Positions 23,091 to 32,459 of a DNA stretch of 64,000 bases are shown here, piece after piece; the first letter of the stretch is position 1; each line of letters opens with the position of its first letter. A program made the translations under genes and the position numbers. The stretch is from Uloborus plumipes. Lineage: Eukaryota; Arthropoda; Arachnida; Araneae; Uloboridae. Below the pieces are notes generated by a model. The model was not told the DNA's origin, made no database searches, and was given only the letters and a program-made list of their open reading frames with translations. The stretch is taken from assembly GCA_038373865.1 (NCBI GenBank), contig JAXGGA010002332.1, positions 1-64,000 of the forward strand, given 5' to 3'.

Positions 23091-23163
23091 GGTCATTGGC
23101 TGTTCCTGACTGATGAGTCCAGAATAAGGATGAAACTGCCGTCTCTGGGTGCTATGACCGAGC
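23088..23163 (+). ncRNA. Type I hammerhead ribozyme, slightly degenerate
   Basis: Core CTGATGA at 23110-23116 and GAAA at 23132-23135 flank stem II GTCC-AGAATAA-GGAT (one G-U pair). Stem III is reduced to two pairs before the GTC triplet (cleavage 23143/23144). Inner stem I has one mismatch (TCCTGA against TCTGGG) and the outer stem I keeps GGTCAT/ATGACC. Weak cleavage is possible. Confidence 0.75.
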
Positions 23164-23355
23164 CGTGGGTGTATTTGCTTCAGTTCTGCTTTAGTCCTGG
23201 CTTATGGGTGGTAACTCATTGCATATTACCCAGCTTTCGCCTTCAAACTTCGAGTTTAGCCGCACCATGGTTTGCGGACGCTCGCTGTTTAGGTAAATTC
23301 ATTTTATCTACCAGTTTGTTGGCAAGCTTGGCTACAATAAAAGGATTTTTGCCTC

Positions 23356-23436
23356 CAGCTCGGCTCATTGACTGTTCCCGACTGAGGAGTGTGGAATAAG
23401 GGCGAAACTGCAGTCATAGGATGTCATGACTGAGCT
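23356..23436 (+). ncRNA. Decayed hammerhead ribozyme motif
   Basis: Core CTGAGGA (23382-23388, allowed as CTGANGA) and GAAA (23404-23407) are kept, and stem III is the palindrome ACTGCAGT before GTC. Stem II (GTGT...GGGC) and inner stem I have several mismatches, so activity is unlikely. Confidence 0.65.
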
Positions 23437-23460
23437 GTGGGTGTATTTGCTTCAGTTTCG

Positions 23461-24423
23461 AAAATGTAGTTTTAGAACAAGTTCGGATCCAGAACTTGTT
23501 CAAGGGAGGAGCGGTTGACTCTTATTAACTACTTTTTACAATGCATTCTGGTTTGGAAATATCGATCACATTAGTTTCGGTCTTCAATTTCGAAACATTT
23601 CTGATTGAAAGCCCAAATTTCCTTCCTTCAGCATAATCATAACTCGTCTAAAATTAAGTTTTTTGAGCTTCAATGTTGAAAATTTACCATTGCCCTCCCT
23701 CGTATCCTCCCCTGTTTTAGAAACAGTTTTAAACGATTTTTTTTTTGGGGGGGGGGGGGGGGCTCCTCGGACCTCCTCCAGCAATTTTGCAAGGTTGAAA
23801 CTTTGAAACGTAATATGTTTAGCCATTTTATGAAGACAGTAGACAATGCGTTTTCCCCGAATCGTTTTTCGAAATTGAAGTTCAAAAAACGCAGTTTTGG
23901 ACGATTTTAGGGGTTGTTAGGTGCAGGAATGATTCGAGTCCGTCTTCGAAAACTTTACGAAATTGAAGCTCGATCAGCAAAAACGTAATTTTTGTCAATC
24001 TTTCATAGCTCCCGGAGGCTCACAATTGGAAAATTTTCGAAATTGAAGCCAAAATTAAAAACTTCCTTAAATGCTGTTGGCAAAACGAGTTGGTGAGAGG
24101 AGAGAAGACGGCTTCCTCCAACACTTTCCAAAGTTGTCGCTTTAGAAACAGTTTGATACGATTTTTGGTAATATTTATGAGATGAGTTTTCTCCCCTTTT
24201 AAATGATGACTGATAATAGCATAATCATCATATCATAATCATTTAAAAATATTTTCTGAACCGTTGTATCCGATTTGAAAAATATTTCTTTTAATATCGA
24301 GAGTTAAAATGCCACCCCCTGCGTGAAAAAGAGGTATTTTTCAGAGAGAAAGCCGTACATTACTCCTCCCAAGTACGCCAATGCATTTTGAAGAAATAAG
24401 CCGACCCTAGAAATGCACAATAT
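23461..24423. other. Unassigned; poly-G tract at ~23747-23762
   Basis: No gene is supported. Phrases such as TTCGAAATTGAAG recur several times between 23570 and 24060, suggesting a degenerate repeat. A run of about 15 G follows a T tract at 23738-23762. Confidence 0.4.
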
Positions 24424-24435
24424 ATGCAAAATGTT

Positions 24436-24625
24436 GAGGGGCCACGTGGGCCTAGAGGTAGAGTAATCTTCTCGTAAGCAAGTGGTCGCGGGTTCGAATT
24501 CCGCCTTACCTATGGATGCTATTTCATCTTCTCTGCACCGTAAATCTGTCCTGTGTTTGTCGGGAGGCAAAACGCATAGTACGCAGTCCTCATGTGTGTT
24601 GAAGCTGATGGCTTCTGGAAAAAAA
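24436..24625 (+). mobile_element. tRNA-derived SINE with 12-bp target duplication
   Basis: ATGCAAAATGTT is repeated exactly at 24424-24435 and 24626-24637. The body has an A-box-like GTGGGCCTAGAGGTAG, the B box GGGTTCGAATTCC (about 24488-24500) and a short A tail. These are the marks of a polymerase III SINE mobilised by LINE machinery. Confidence 0.85.
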
Positions 24626-24639
24626 ATGCAAAATGTTTA

Positions 24640-25114
24640 TTTATTAGGAGTTGCTTCTGCTTCCATTGGAGCTTTATTCTAACGATTTTTTTTTTTTTTG
24701 CAAAAAAATCAATAAAGTAGTTAACTTAAAAATCATAACATTGTTACGAAATAATCTTTACAAATTGCTGCCCGCCTTGCTGTAGCTGCTCCCCTCGCAA
24801 AAGTCACTCCAAAAAGCATTCTACTAATTTGGAATGCACACGCATAAGCCACTAAATGTATTACGCATTCACAGCTTTTTTGTATTTATTTTATTTTTTA
24901 ATTTTTTATTAAAAAATAATTTATTTTTTTTTATTTTTTATTTTGTATTTATTTTTTAAATACTAAAGGCGAATAAAAGTTGCATTGTCATCAGAGCCAC
25001 CCCCTCCCCCATAGGTGTAAGCCTTCAGAGAACTTGAGGTGTGTGCCTTTTTGAGGACCCAGTCCGACCCTGCTGCCGTATGAACGGTTACTGTGGGATC
25101 ACACAGAATGACGG
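24640..25114. other. Unassigned AT-rich sequence
   Basis: Nothing supported beyond A/T homopolymer runs. Confidence 0.4.
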
Positions 25115-25123
25115 TACAGTTGG

Positions 25124-25315
25124 CGGGGCCTGATTACTGAATAGGCCAACTAGGCCGCGGCCTAGGGTCCCCACAATTTAGGGGCCCCTACATGGCTAAA
25201 ATTGCTCTCATCAATGGCTAAATATGTTTCATCCAACGTCTAAAATTACTACTATACAGGGGGCCCCAAAAAGTATTTGACCTAGGGGCCCTTAATATTT
25301 TAATCGGGCCCGGGA
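25124..25315. mobile_element. 192-bp MITE (hAT/MULE-like) with 9-bp duplication
   Basis: TACAGTTGG occurs at 25115-25123 and 25316-25324. Inside, CGGGGCCTGATTAC and the complement of the right end, TCCCGGGCCCGATTA, are related. The interior is rich in GGGGCCCC blocks. Confidence 0.75.
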
Positions 25316-25380
25316 TACAGTTGGAAAAGGGCGCACCAAAATTGTTATCCCGGTTGGCACCAGACAACAACGATAAAAAA

Positions 25381-26195
25381 TCTGGTATGGACCCCACACT
25401 ACTTCCTTTTACGTGTAAATTTCTTAGTAGTTGCCTTAAGTGTTAAAAAAAGTGCTTGGAGTGAGCAAGGTGAGCATTCAAATATTTACTCCCCTAATCT
25501 ACCACGAAACAATGCAAAAAATATTTTACAATGGTTATTTTTCTAAATATTGCTGATTTTAAGATCATTCAGTGAATTTTTCGCAAAATATCGCCAATAG
25601 CGCCAAGTTGAACCCAAATTCAAAGAATAATTTTTTCGCCAAATTTGTCGCCAATTTGGCGATATGTCGCCAAGTTGGCGTCAAACACTTGGCGACCAAA
25701 AGCTTGGCGACATGTCGCCAAGTGGTGGCGCCAATTCATATCACTTGAGTCTGTATTGAAATTAACATTGATTTACCCCAAAAAAGGGGTAAAAGACCCC
25801 TTTAGAATCATTCGAATGCAATCACAAGGGGAGGTGCACAACTAGACCCCCCTCAGAGCCTACATACCAAGCTAGAAGTTTCTACGGCGTATAGTTTTTG
25901 AGTTATGCGAGCCACATACGCACATACATCCGCACATACACCCGCACATACATCCGCACATACATCCGCACAAACGTACATACAGACGTCACGAGAAAAC
26001 TCGTCGTAATTTACTCGGGGGTGGTCGAAATTGATTTTTCGGCTGTTTGTATGTTGTTAGGTACGTATGCACGTGCTGACAGGTCGAAAAAACTACGCGA
26101 CATTCATTCAGGGGTGAGCAAAGTCAAAATTTAGACTGAAATTTGAGTGAAATTTTTTTCGTGATCACAATACTTCCTTTACTACGTAAAAGAAA
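25381..26195 (+). mobile_element. Helitron-like element of the ACTTCCTTTTACG family
   Basis: Starts TCTGGTATGGACCCCACAC and ends in the hairpin-forming ACTTCCTTTACTACGTAAAAG shortly before AAACTAA. A 5' TC, a 3' hairpin and a CTRR-like end suggest a Helitron, though the ends also resemble each other. The interior iterates GGCGACATGTCGCCAAG words and a short CACATACATCCG array (25918-25975). Other copies are at 36366-37131 (reverse), ~32460-35225 (interrupted) and 54527-54605 (end only). Confidence 0.5.
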
Positions 26196-26229
26196 GTAAA
26201 AACTAAATCAAAGGGATATCTAATGTCGG

Positions 26230-26480
26230 ATTCGGACGACCTAAACAACAGAGCTCCTTCGCCGAGACACACAAAAAAAGGCACCTGTTTGGGACTGCAC
26301 TCAATCAAACGACACGTCCGTCAGCGGGCAGGGGCGTGAATAATCGCGGCGCCCTTATCTTATCGCCTCCCCGCAACAAGGGACATCCGTCAACCTCCCC
26401 GCGGATACGCCCCGATCTGACGCCCTTGTCCGAATATGATGTCCCGGCCTGATTTACACCAGGAATATCTGAAGGGAGAA
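26230..26480. promoter_or_regulatory. GC-rich, non-repeat intronic segment (possible cis-element)
   Basis: This stands out from AT-rich, repeat-filled intron 1. It contains two adjacent GATA-type sites in CCTTATCTTATCGCC and several CG-rich words. Function is speculation. Confidence 0.3.
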
Positions 26481-26555
26481 TATTCTTAACGCACCCTCGG
26501 AGATGGATTCATTTCCTTTAACCCCTAAAAGCAGGAGTTTTTTTTCTGGAAAATT

Positions 26556-26830
26556 GGAGTTTTTAATACGCTTTTATTAGTTTCACGTGTGGGTTTGTTT
26601 GTTCGTTTGCATATGTATGTATGTATGTAAATCTGAATAAAAGATAAAATGCACTTTCTTTGCAAATATAGAAGTAATATATTTAATGCTATTATCAATA
26701 CTACATTACATGTTTTCTAAAAGCACATTTTTTAGATTTTTTAAAGTATAATTTAAGTTATTTTAAGCAATCGCGATTGCTTTTTGCTTTCACTCGAAAG
26801 AAATAAAAGCTCCTGTGAAAACAATGGCGA
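26556..26830 (+). repeat. Dispersed repeat family Y
   Basis: Begins TTTTTAATACGCTTTTATTA and continues with GTTTGTTTGTTCG and TCTGAATAAAAGATAAAATG. Related stretches are at 37196-37312, 38274-38650 and 41640-41800. Class unknown, non-coding. Confidence 0.7.
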
Positions 26831-27009
26831 TGACAGCGCTCGTAGCTTTTGAACCTTATTAAGACATCGATTTTCGTCGTCATTTTAACGAATCAACTGC
26901 AGTCTAGTTCAATTTCTTTTTTAAAAGTTAACAAAGCCAGATTTTTCATAAAAAAACGGTTTTATTTGTGTAAAATTACATATATATTATAATGCAGGCT
27001 GAAAAAATG

Positions 27010-27590
27010 ACTATATCCTGCTCCTAAAAGAAATAACTGTGCAGACTATTTTTTGTTCATTTATTTATTTGTTTGTTTCATCTTATTGTTATAATTATTA
27101 TTGTATACATATATTTCTTTTTTGGCAGACGATTTTTTTTCTAACAAAAACTATTCATTTACGCGAACATTTTATTATTTATTTATTTTTAATTTGGCAA
27201 CAGATTTAAAATTAAATTTGATGCATTTCATTTACGAACGGTTTTTTTTTTTTTTTGATAAATTTTGTTTTGATGTGCTTTCTCTTTTTAATTCTTTTTT
27301 TTCTTAAAGCAATTAAGACATTTTCCCACGGAAGCACTATAATTGCTGCATTGTTTCAAAGGTGCGACAAAACTTTATTTATTCGTTTATTTACTTTTTA
27401 CGTATCTATTTAATCAGATGAGACAAGTATATATCATTTTTAGAAATCAGTTTTATGTGCTAAAAAGGTATGTTTGACATCATTTTTGCATTCTCAGGCC
27501 ATTAAGAGAATATTGAGATGCTAAAATGCCAATGCCGGTATACGAGAAACTAGGCTCGTTTAGTTCTTGACAGAACTTCTTGTCTTATTT
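27010..27590 (+). repeat. Dispersed repeat family X, copy 2
   Basis: Ends CTCGTTTAGTTCTTGACAG then AACTTCTTGT, as in the copies at 11355 (inverted) and 60425. Confidence 0.65.
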
Positions 27591-27711
27591 TATGAAAAAA
27601 AAATGATAAAAAGGGACGAATTTTGTTTAATAAAAATGGCCCTCCGGGCAACTGAAGATATTATACTCAGATCAATAAAAATTTTGCACACATACAATCA
27701 AGCCCGATTAA

Positions 27712-28192
27712 CCCATTTATGCCCAAGTTTTCTTTAACAATTTTTTTCAATATTTTTCTGCTTAAAACTCTTACTTGGAATGGTTTATGTACATTTTAGG
27801 TTTGAAATAGTTCGCCGTTGCCATATTTATTAAGGAATTTAACGTCCTGTTTATGGGATATTTTGCAGATATGTCAGCAAACTACGACCTTACTTTTGCA
27901 AAGCAACATGACATAAGGCACCTGTGATCCATTTTAAGCAAATCATTTTGAAATAGTTTAATTTTGTGAAACAAGTTCGCAAAAAAAACCTTACTTTCTG
28001 TGGCTACCCATGCTGGATCGTTGATTGACTGATTTGTCTGAAAATAGCTGTCAATAAATAAACTCTGATTTCCAAATAGTGGCTCTAAATGGTTTTCTCA
28101 AGACAGCTTTACTAAAATGATATGCCCATTACAGGTTTTTGTATGCAGTAACTAACAAACGTCCCGTTTTTAGGCTACTGGGCATAAATGGG
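27712..28192. mobile_element. piggyBac-like MITE, TTAA duplication
   Basis: TTAA flanks both sides (27708-27711 and 28193-28196). Inverted ends are CCCATTTATGCCCA and GGGCATAAATGGG. No transposase is present. TTAA plus ends starting CCC are typical of piggyBac. An inverted relative is at 51938. Confidence 0.85.
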
Positions 28193-28199
28193 TTAACGG

Positions 28200-29650
28200 A
28201 ATAGCCAACTTGTGCCACGAAAAAATATTCGAATAAGTGGGATATTCCATAATCCGGGATCAAAATAATGCATTAAAACGGTTCTATTGAAAATTCATCG
28301 ATATTATAATAAGCTGGCTTGACTGTGCAGTGAACGCCGCTTATCAAAATCACATTTGTTCCGAGGATATTTGATTTCATTAAGCGACTGATTTTATAAA
28401 CCGGCATCCATAAAATAACAAACAGAAAAGGTTTTAAAGTTTTCACAAAATTAAAAATAAATTAATGACTATTTTCAATATTTTACATTCAGTTAATTAA
28501 AACACAGTACGAATTTAACTTATGTGTAAAAAGCACATTTTTTAAATGACACAAGGGTTTTAAAATATTGATTTATTATATATTTGAGAAACAGAATTTG
28601 TGAAAGTAAAGATCGTTCTTAAATCTTGACGTTAAGGCATGTTTTGCTAGTGAACGATTTTCACTTAACTGTCAACCTTTGTAATTTTCTTGAAGAGAAA
28701 GAGAAATCTGGTTTTACTCCAGAAAAGCATCCCTCCTCCCTTTTTTTTTTAACATATACTCTCCAAAAACTTGGTTTTATAAAACGACGCTAAAGATTTT
28801 ATTAAGGGATGGTTATAAAATGTTTTGATATTATAATGGTTCTGTTCTTCAAGATTTGATTTTATAAAGCGGCTAATTTTATAATCCAGTGATTTATTAG
28901 TGGCGGGCACTGTACTAACATTGACATAAAGCAACTTTTCCACACTATTGGAAATTCGATTTTGAAAAAAAAAAAAAAAAGTTCTTCTCGATGGACCCTA
29001 TTGTAGACTCCTTTTATGACCCGACTGATCAGACTTCTAACTTAATATCGGAGAGCCTTAGGGGTGCTGCGATCCAAATTGGACAAGCGCGTAAAATGGG
29101 TTTTTCTTGTTCCTGTAAATGCGGCTCCTCGGCGGAATAATTAACGCAAGATGTGTCTCGTTCAGTTTTTTTTTACGGTCGGCATACGAGAGATAGCAAC
29201 AAAAAGTAAAAGAGTCCATAAATCTTCACTACGGGGCTATCAAACTTTGGCGTCTCAAAAGGGTTTCTTTGATTTCAGAAATGATTGATATTTAACAACA
29301 AAGATATTTTCGTTTCGATCGAATCGTTTTGTTAAATACTTCGGCTTCTAAATATCGTTCAGAAATCTGGAAGAGCATCGAAAAAGCGTTTTTTTTTTTT
29401 TTTGTTTTTTTTTCTCTTTCTTTTCTTTTCTTTTTTCTTTCTTTTTTTTTTTTTTTGAAGAAAAGATGCAGAAAAGTGAGAGGTTCCAACAGATATTTAA
29501 TTATAATTTTTTCGAGCATTTTTTAATCCTCCTATCAAAAGAATGATGCAACAGACGGATTGATGCAGTTTTTGTACGCCCATATGGATAGAATTCATTC
29601 AAATATTTTTTTTAGAGCTACGTTGTGTTAATAAACTTAAACAGCTAGTA
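28200..29650. other. Unassigned; pyrimidine microsatellite at 29388-29456
   Basis: Contains a long T/TTTC tract. A stretch near 28990-29230 is less AT-rich and non-repetitive, including CTCCTCGGCGGAATAATTAA. No gene is supported. Confidence 0.4.
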
Positions 29651-30017
29651 CACTGTAAAAATGAATGTTGTTTTTACAGTATAATACAGCTAATTCTATA
29701 GCAATAAACTGCAAAAATCGCTCATTTTACAATAATAAGCTGTCAAATTGCTCATTTCACAGTAATAAACTAGTTTTACAGCTTATTACCGTGCATTTTA
29801 GTTTTAAACTGGAAGCTCTGCTGCCGGCATTCTACTGTTGTTTTTACAGTATAATACAGTTAAATTTTACGGCAATAAACTGTGAAATTTCTTACTTTAC
29901 ATTAAGAAACTGTAAAATTGCAAGTTTTACAGTTCAATATCGTGCATTTTACAGCTTTAAATTGGAACCTCGGCTGCCAGTATTATACTGTAAAAACAAC
30001 AGTTCATTTTTTGCAGT
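29651..30017. mobile_element. ACTGTAAAA-type foldback element, copy 3
   Basis: Starts CACTGTAAAAATGAATGTTG and ends with the inverted TTCATTTTTTGCAGT. The internal inverted iterations match the other copies. Confidence 0.8.
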
Positions 30018-32455
30018 CTAAAGAATAAAAAAGTTCTTGTTTACGAACGAGTAGAGCGCAGAAAACGCTCCGTAAACTTCGATTTTGACTCATGATTTCA
30101 ATCCTAAAATAATATTTCGTATGGTATGTGTGGATGGTATATTATATGTTCGACATCGTATTCTCTAAAATCCAGTGCGGAATGGAACTTTCTGATCCTA
30201 AGCGGCGGACCTGAAGCTGCTTATTGCACCTAACGAGCAATGTTCAGCTTTATTTTGATTTAAAAAAGAGTGTTAGATCTTTTAGAAGTCAATGCGGGAA
30301 ACAGAATTAAGTTTTCACGCTACAAATTTGTTAACAGATTAAAGCCTGACGTCCCCCCCCCCCCCCAAGATATTTTGTATACTGGTTACAAACAGTGTTT
30401 AATGGACAGGAAAAATAATAAAAAAAATATTACTTAAAAAATAATTTTTTTATTAAGGAAAGAAAAATCTTCCCTTAAAAGTTACGAGAGACCCCAGAGG
30501 GTAAATACTTTTTTTATTAAATTTTTTTCCTGCCTACGATATAATATTTAAAAAGACATTTTATAAGAAGAAATAAAACAGCAATGAACATAAACTGGGA
30601 AGCTGGGAATCACTTTGAAAACTTAGCTTTTCTTCTTGAGATTGTGAACGATGTCATTTTTGATAAAGATCATATTAAAACGGCTACAGAACACACTTTA
30701 TAATGGTTATGTACTGCACTATGTTAATAACGAATTGAGACAATACCAAGCTACTCATTGAACACTAGTATTTGGTTGAAATGTTCATTTTGGGAAAATT
30801 CAGGCCCTTTTTTGGACCGTCCCTAAAAATGAACGCTAGGCATTACTGGGTTAATTTTGTGTACACGAAACAAACACGTTGTTAAAAAAATTATTCAAGA
30901 TTTTCAATAAGCCAAGATTTTTTTTACGCGCGGAAAGGGGAGGGGTTAATCAATATTTGGAAGAGGGTTCGCAGAAGTCTGGAGTTTGGCAAAATATATA
31001 AGATTGAAGGTCTAATCTCAGGAATAACCCACGGTTCGTTGACAGGTGTTTTTTATTTTTTTTTCAAATACGCCATCCCTTTGTACATATTCAACAATGT
31101 TAAATGTAACACATTACGGGATGACGTAAGTGAAAATTTTAAAAATAGCCCACAAGGGTAAACATTCAATTTTAGCATGTACAGGAGAAAAATGGCTAAT
31201 AATAAATTAATATATATGTATATAAGTAAAGTACTTAGATGCAAGGTAATGGAAAAAAATATAAAGATAAATATTTAAAAATATATAATAAAATAAAATA
31301 AATAACAATAAAAAAGAGGAAAGAAAAAAAAAGAGCATCTCTATTAATATCAAAGCAGAAGGCGGGTATGTCCTTCTTTCCTTCTTTCTGTCAGCGCCAA
31401 TACCGTTCGGTCGATTTGTTATTCGAAAGCTTGAAATTTTCTGCTAAAAATGATGTCAGTTTGAAGTTTCTACGAGCATCAGAAGAGCTGCAATAATTGT
31501 TTTTAGAATCCTGGAAATTCAAGGCTTACCTTAGGTAAAGCAAGCCAAACGATTCTAAAATGGTGAAGCTCGAGAGTAAAATTTGTTTGAAAATAAAGAT
31601 GAAATGAAATATTTTATCAATGGAAATCAACTTTTCATGTTGTTACCATGGTTACGTTTTAATTTCGTTTATTTGGTTCTTTCTTTTCCCTTAATATTTT
31701 AAAAATGTATTTGTTTTTGTAGCAATCCAAGCCTTATTAAAGTTAGTCAAATGAAATATATTAAAACCGTGATGAGATAGCACCTGTCAATCAAATGAGA
31801 AATCGAATCCTTTCCTTAAAATAGGTAGAGAAGGAAGAAATTGACGCGTACTATTTTTGTGAGTTTAGAGACATTTTGGCGATCTGACAAGTTGTATAGA
31901 AGAGGGAATAATTCTTTAACCAAATGAGGTCAAAAAAGAGACAAAATGATAGTAAACCATTCTAAATGTATCGTCTGCAAAACATATTTCTCTTCATTAT
32001 TTATTTGTCTCAATATAAATTGCAGTAAATGGCTTGAGTGAACGAATTTAGCTTTTAATTTATCGTTTGCTGGTTGATGTTTGTCGATGTTTATTGTTTT
32101 TATTCTCATTGTGAAGAATAATACACGAAATTTCTACGACTAATACTTAATATGTTTAGGATCAGTTGAGTTTAAAAGAAAAAAGTGCTCCAAATATAAG
32201 TTTGCAATGTGATTATTTAGACAATATTAAAAGTTAATTTTTGGCGACTTTTTTACAATTTGGCATTCAATTCTCTTTCAGTACATTTACTTGTATCGTA
32301 TTGCGATATTTCAACGTTCTTTCTAAAGTGTGTCATTTCTGAAAATGTATGTGTTTTATATTTGAAGTTAGGAAAGAAAACTTTCTTCTTCTTTTAAACT
32401 TTGGTAAGATTTCTGTTGGTTTCTGTGAGCAACAAAATTGTTCTTATTTTCTCTT
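30018..32455. other. Unassigned intronic sequence
   Basis: No coding or repeat boundary is supported. A poly-C tract lies at about 30352-30366. Confidence 0.35.
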
Positions 32456-32459
32456 TTGG

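Larger units (their letters stand above)
22975..23460. mobile_element. Retrozyme-like repeat with three hammerhead motifs
   Basis: A minus-oriented unit (22975-23090) abuts plus-oriented units starting at ~23088. The two plus-strand ribozyme motifs have predicted cleavage points 272 nt apart, so a self-cleaved transcript would release one 272-nt monomer. Sequence after each motif is shared: GTGGGTGTATTTGCTTCAG after both plus copies, and GTAACTC plus a CCCAGCTTT-like word in the minus unit and in the plus monomer. There is no ORF. This organisation matches animal retrozymes as I remember them: small non-autonomous retroelements with type I hammerheads. Confidence 0.75.
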
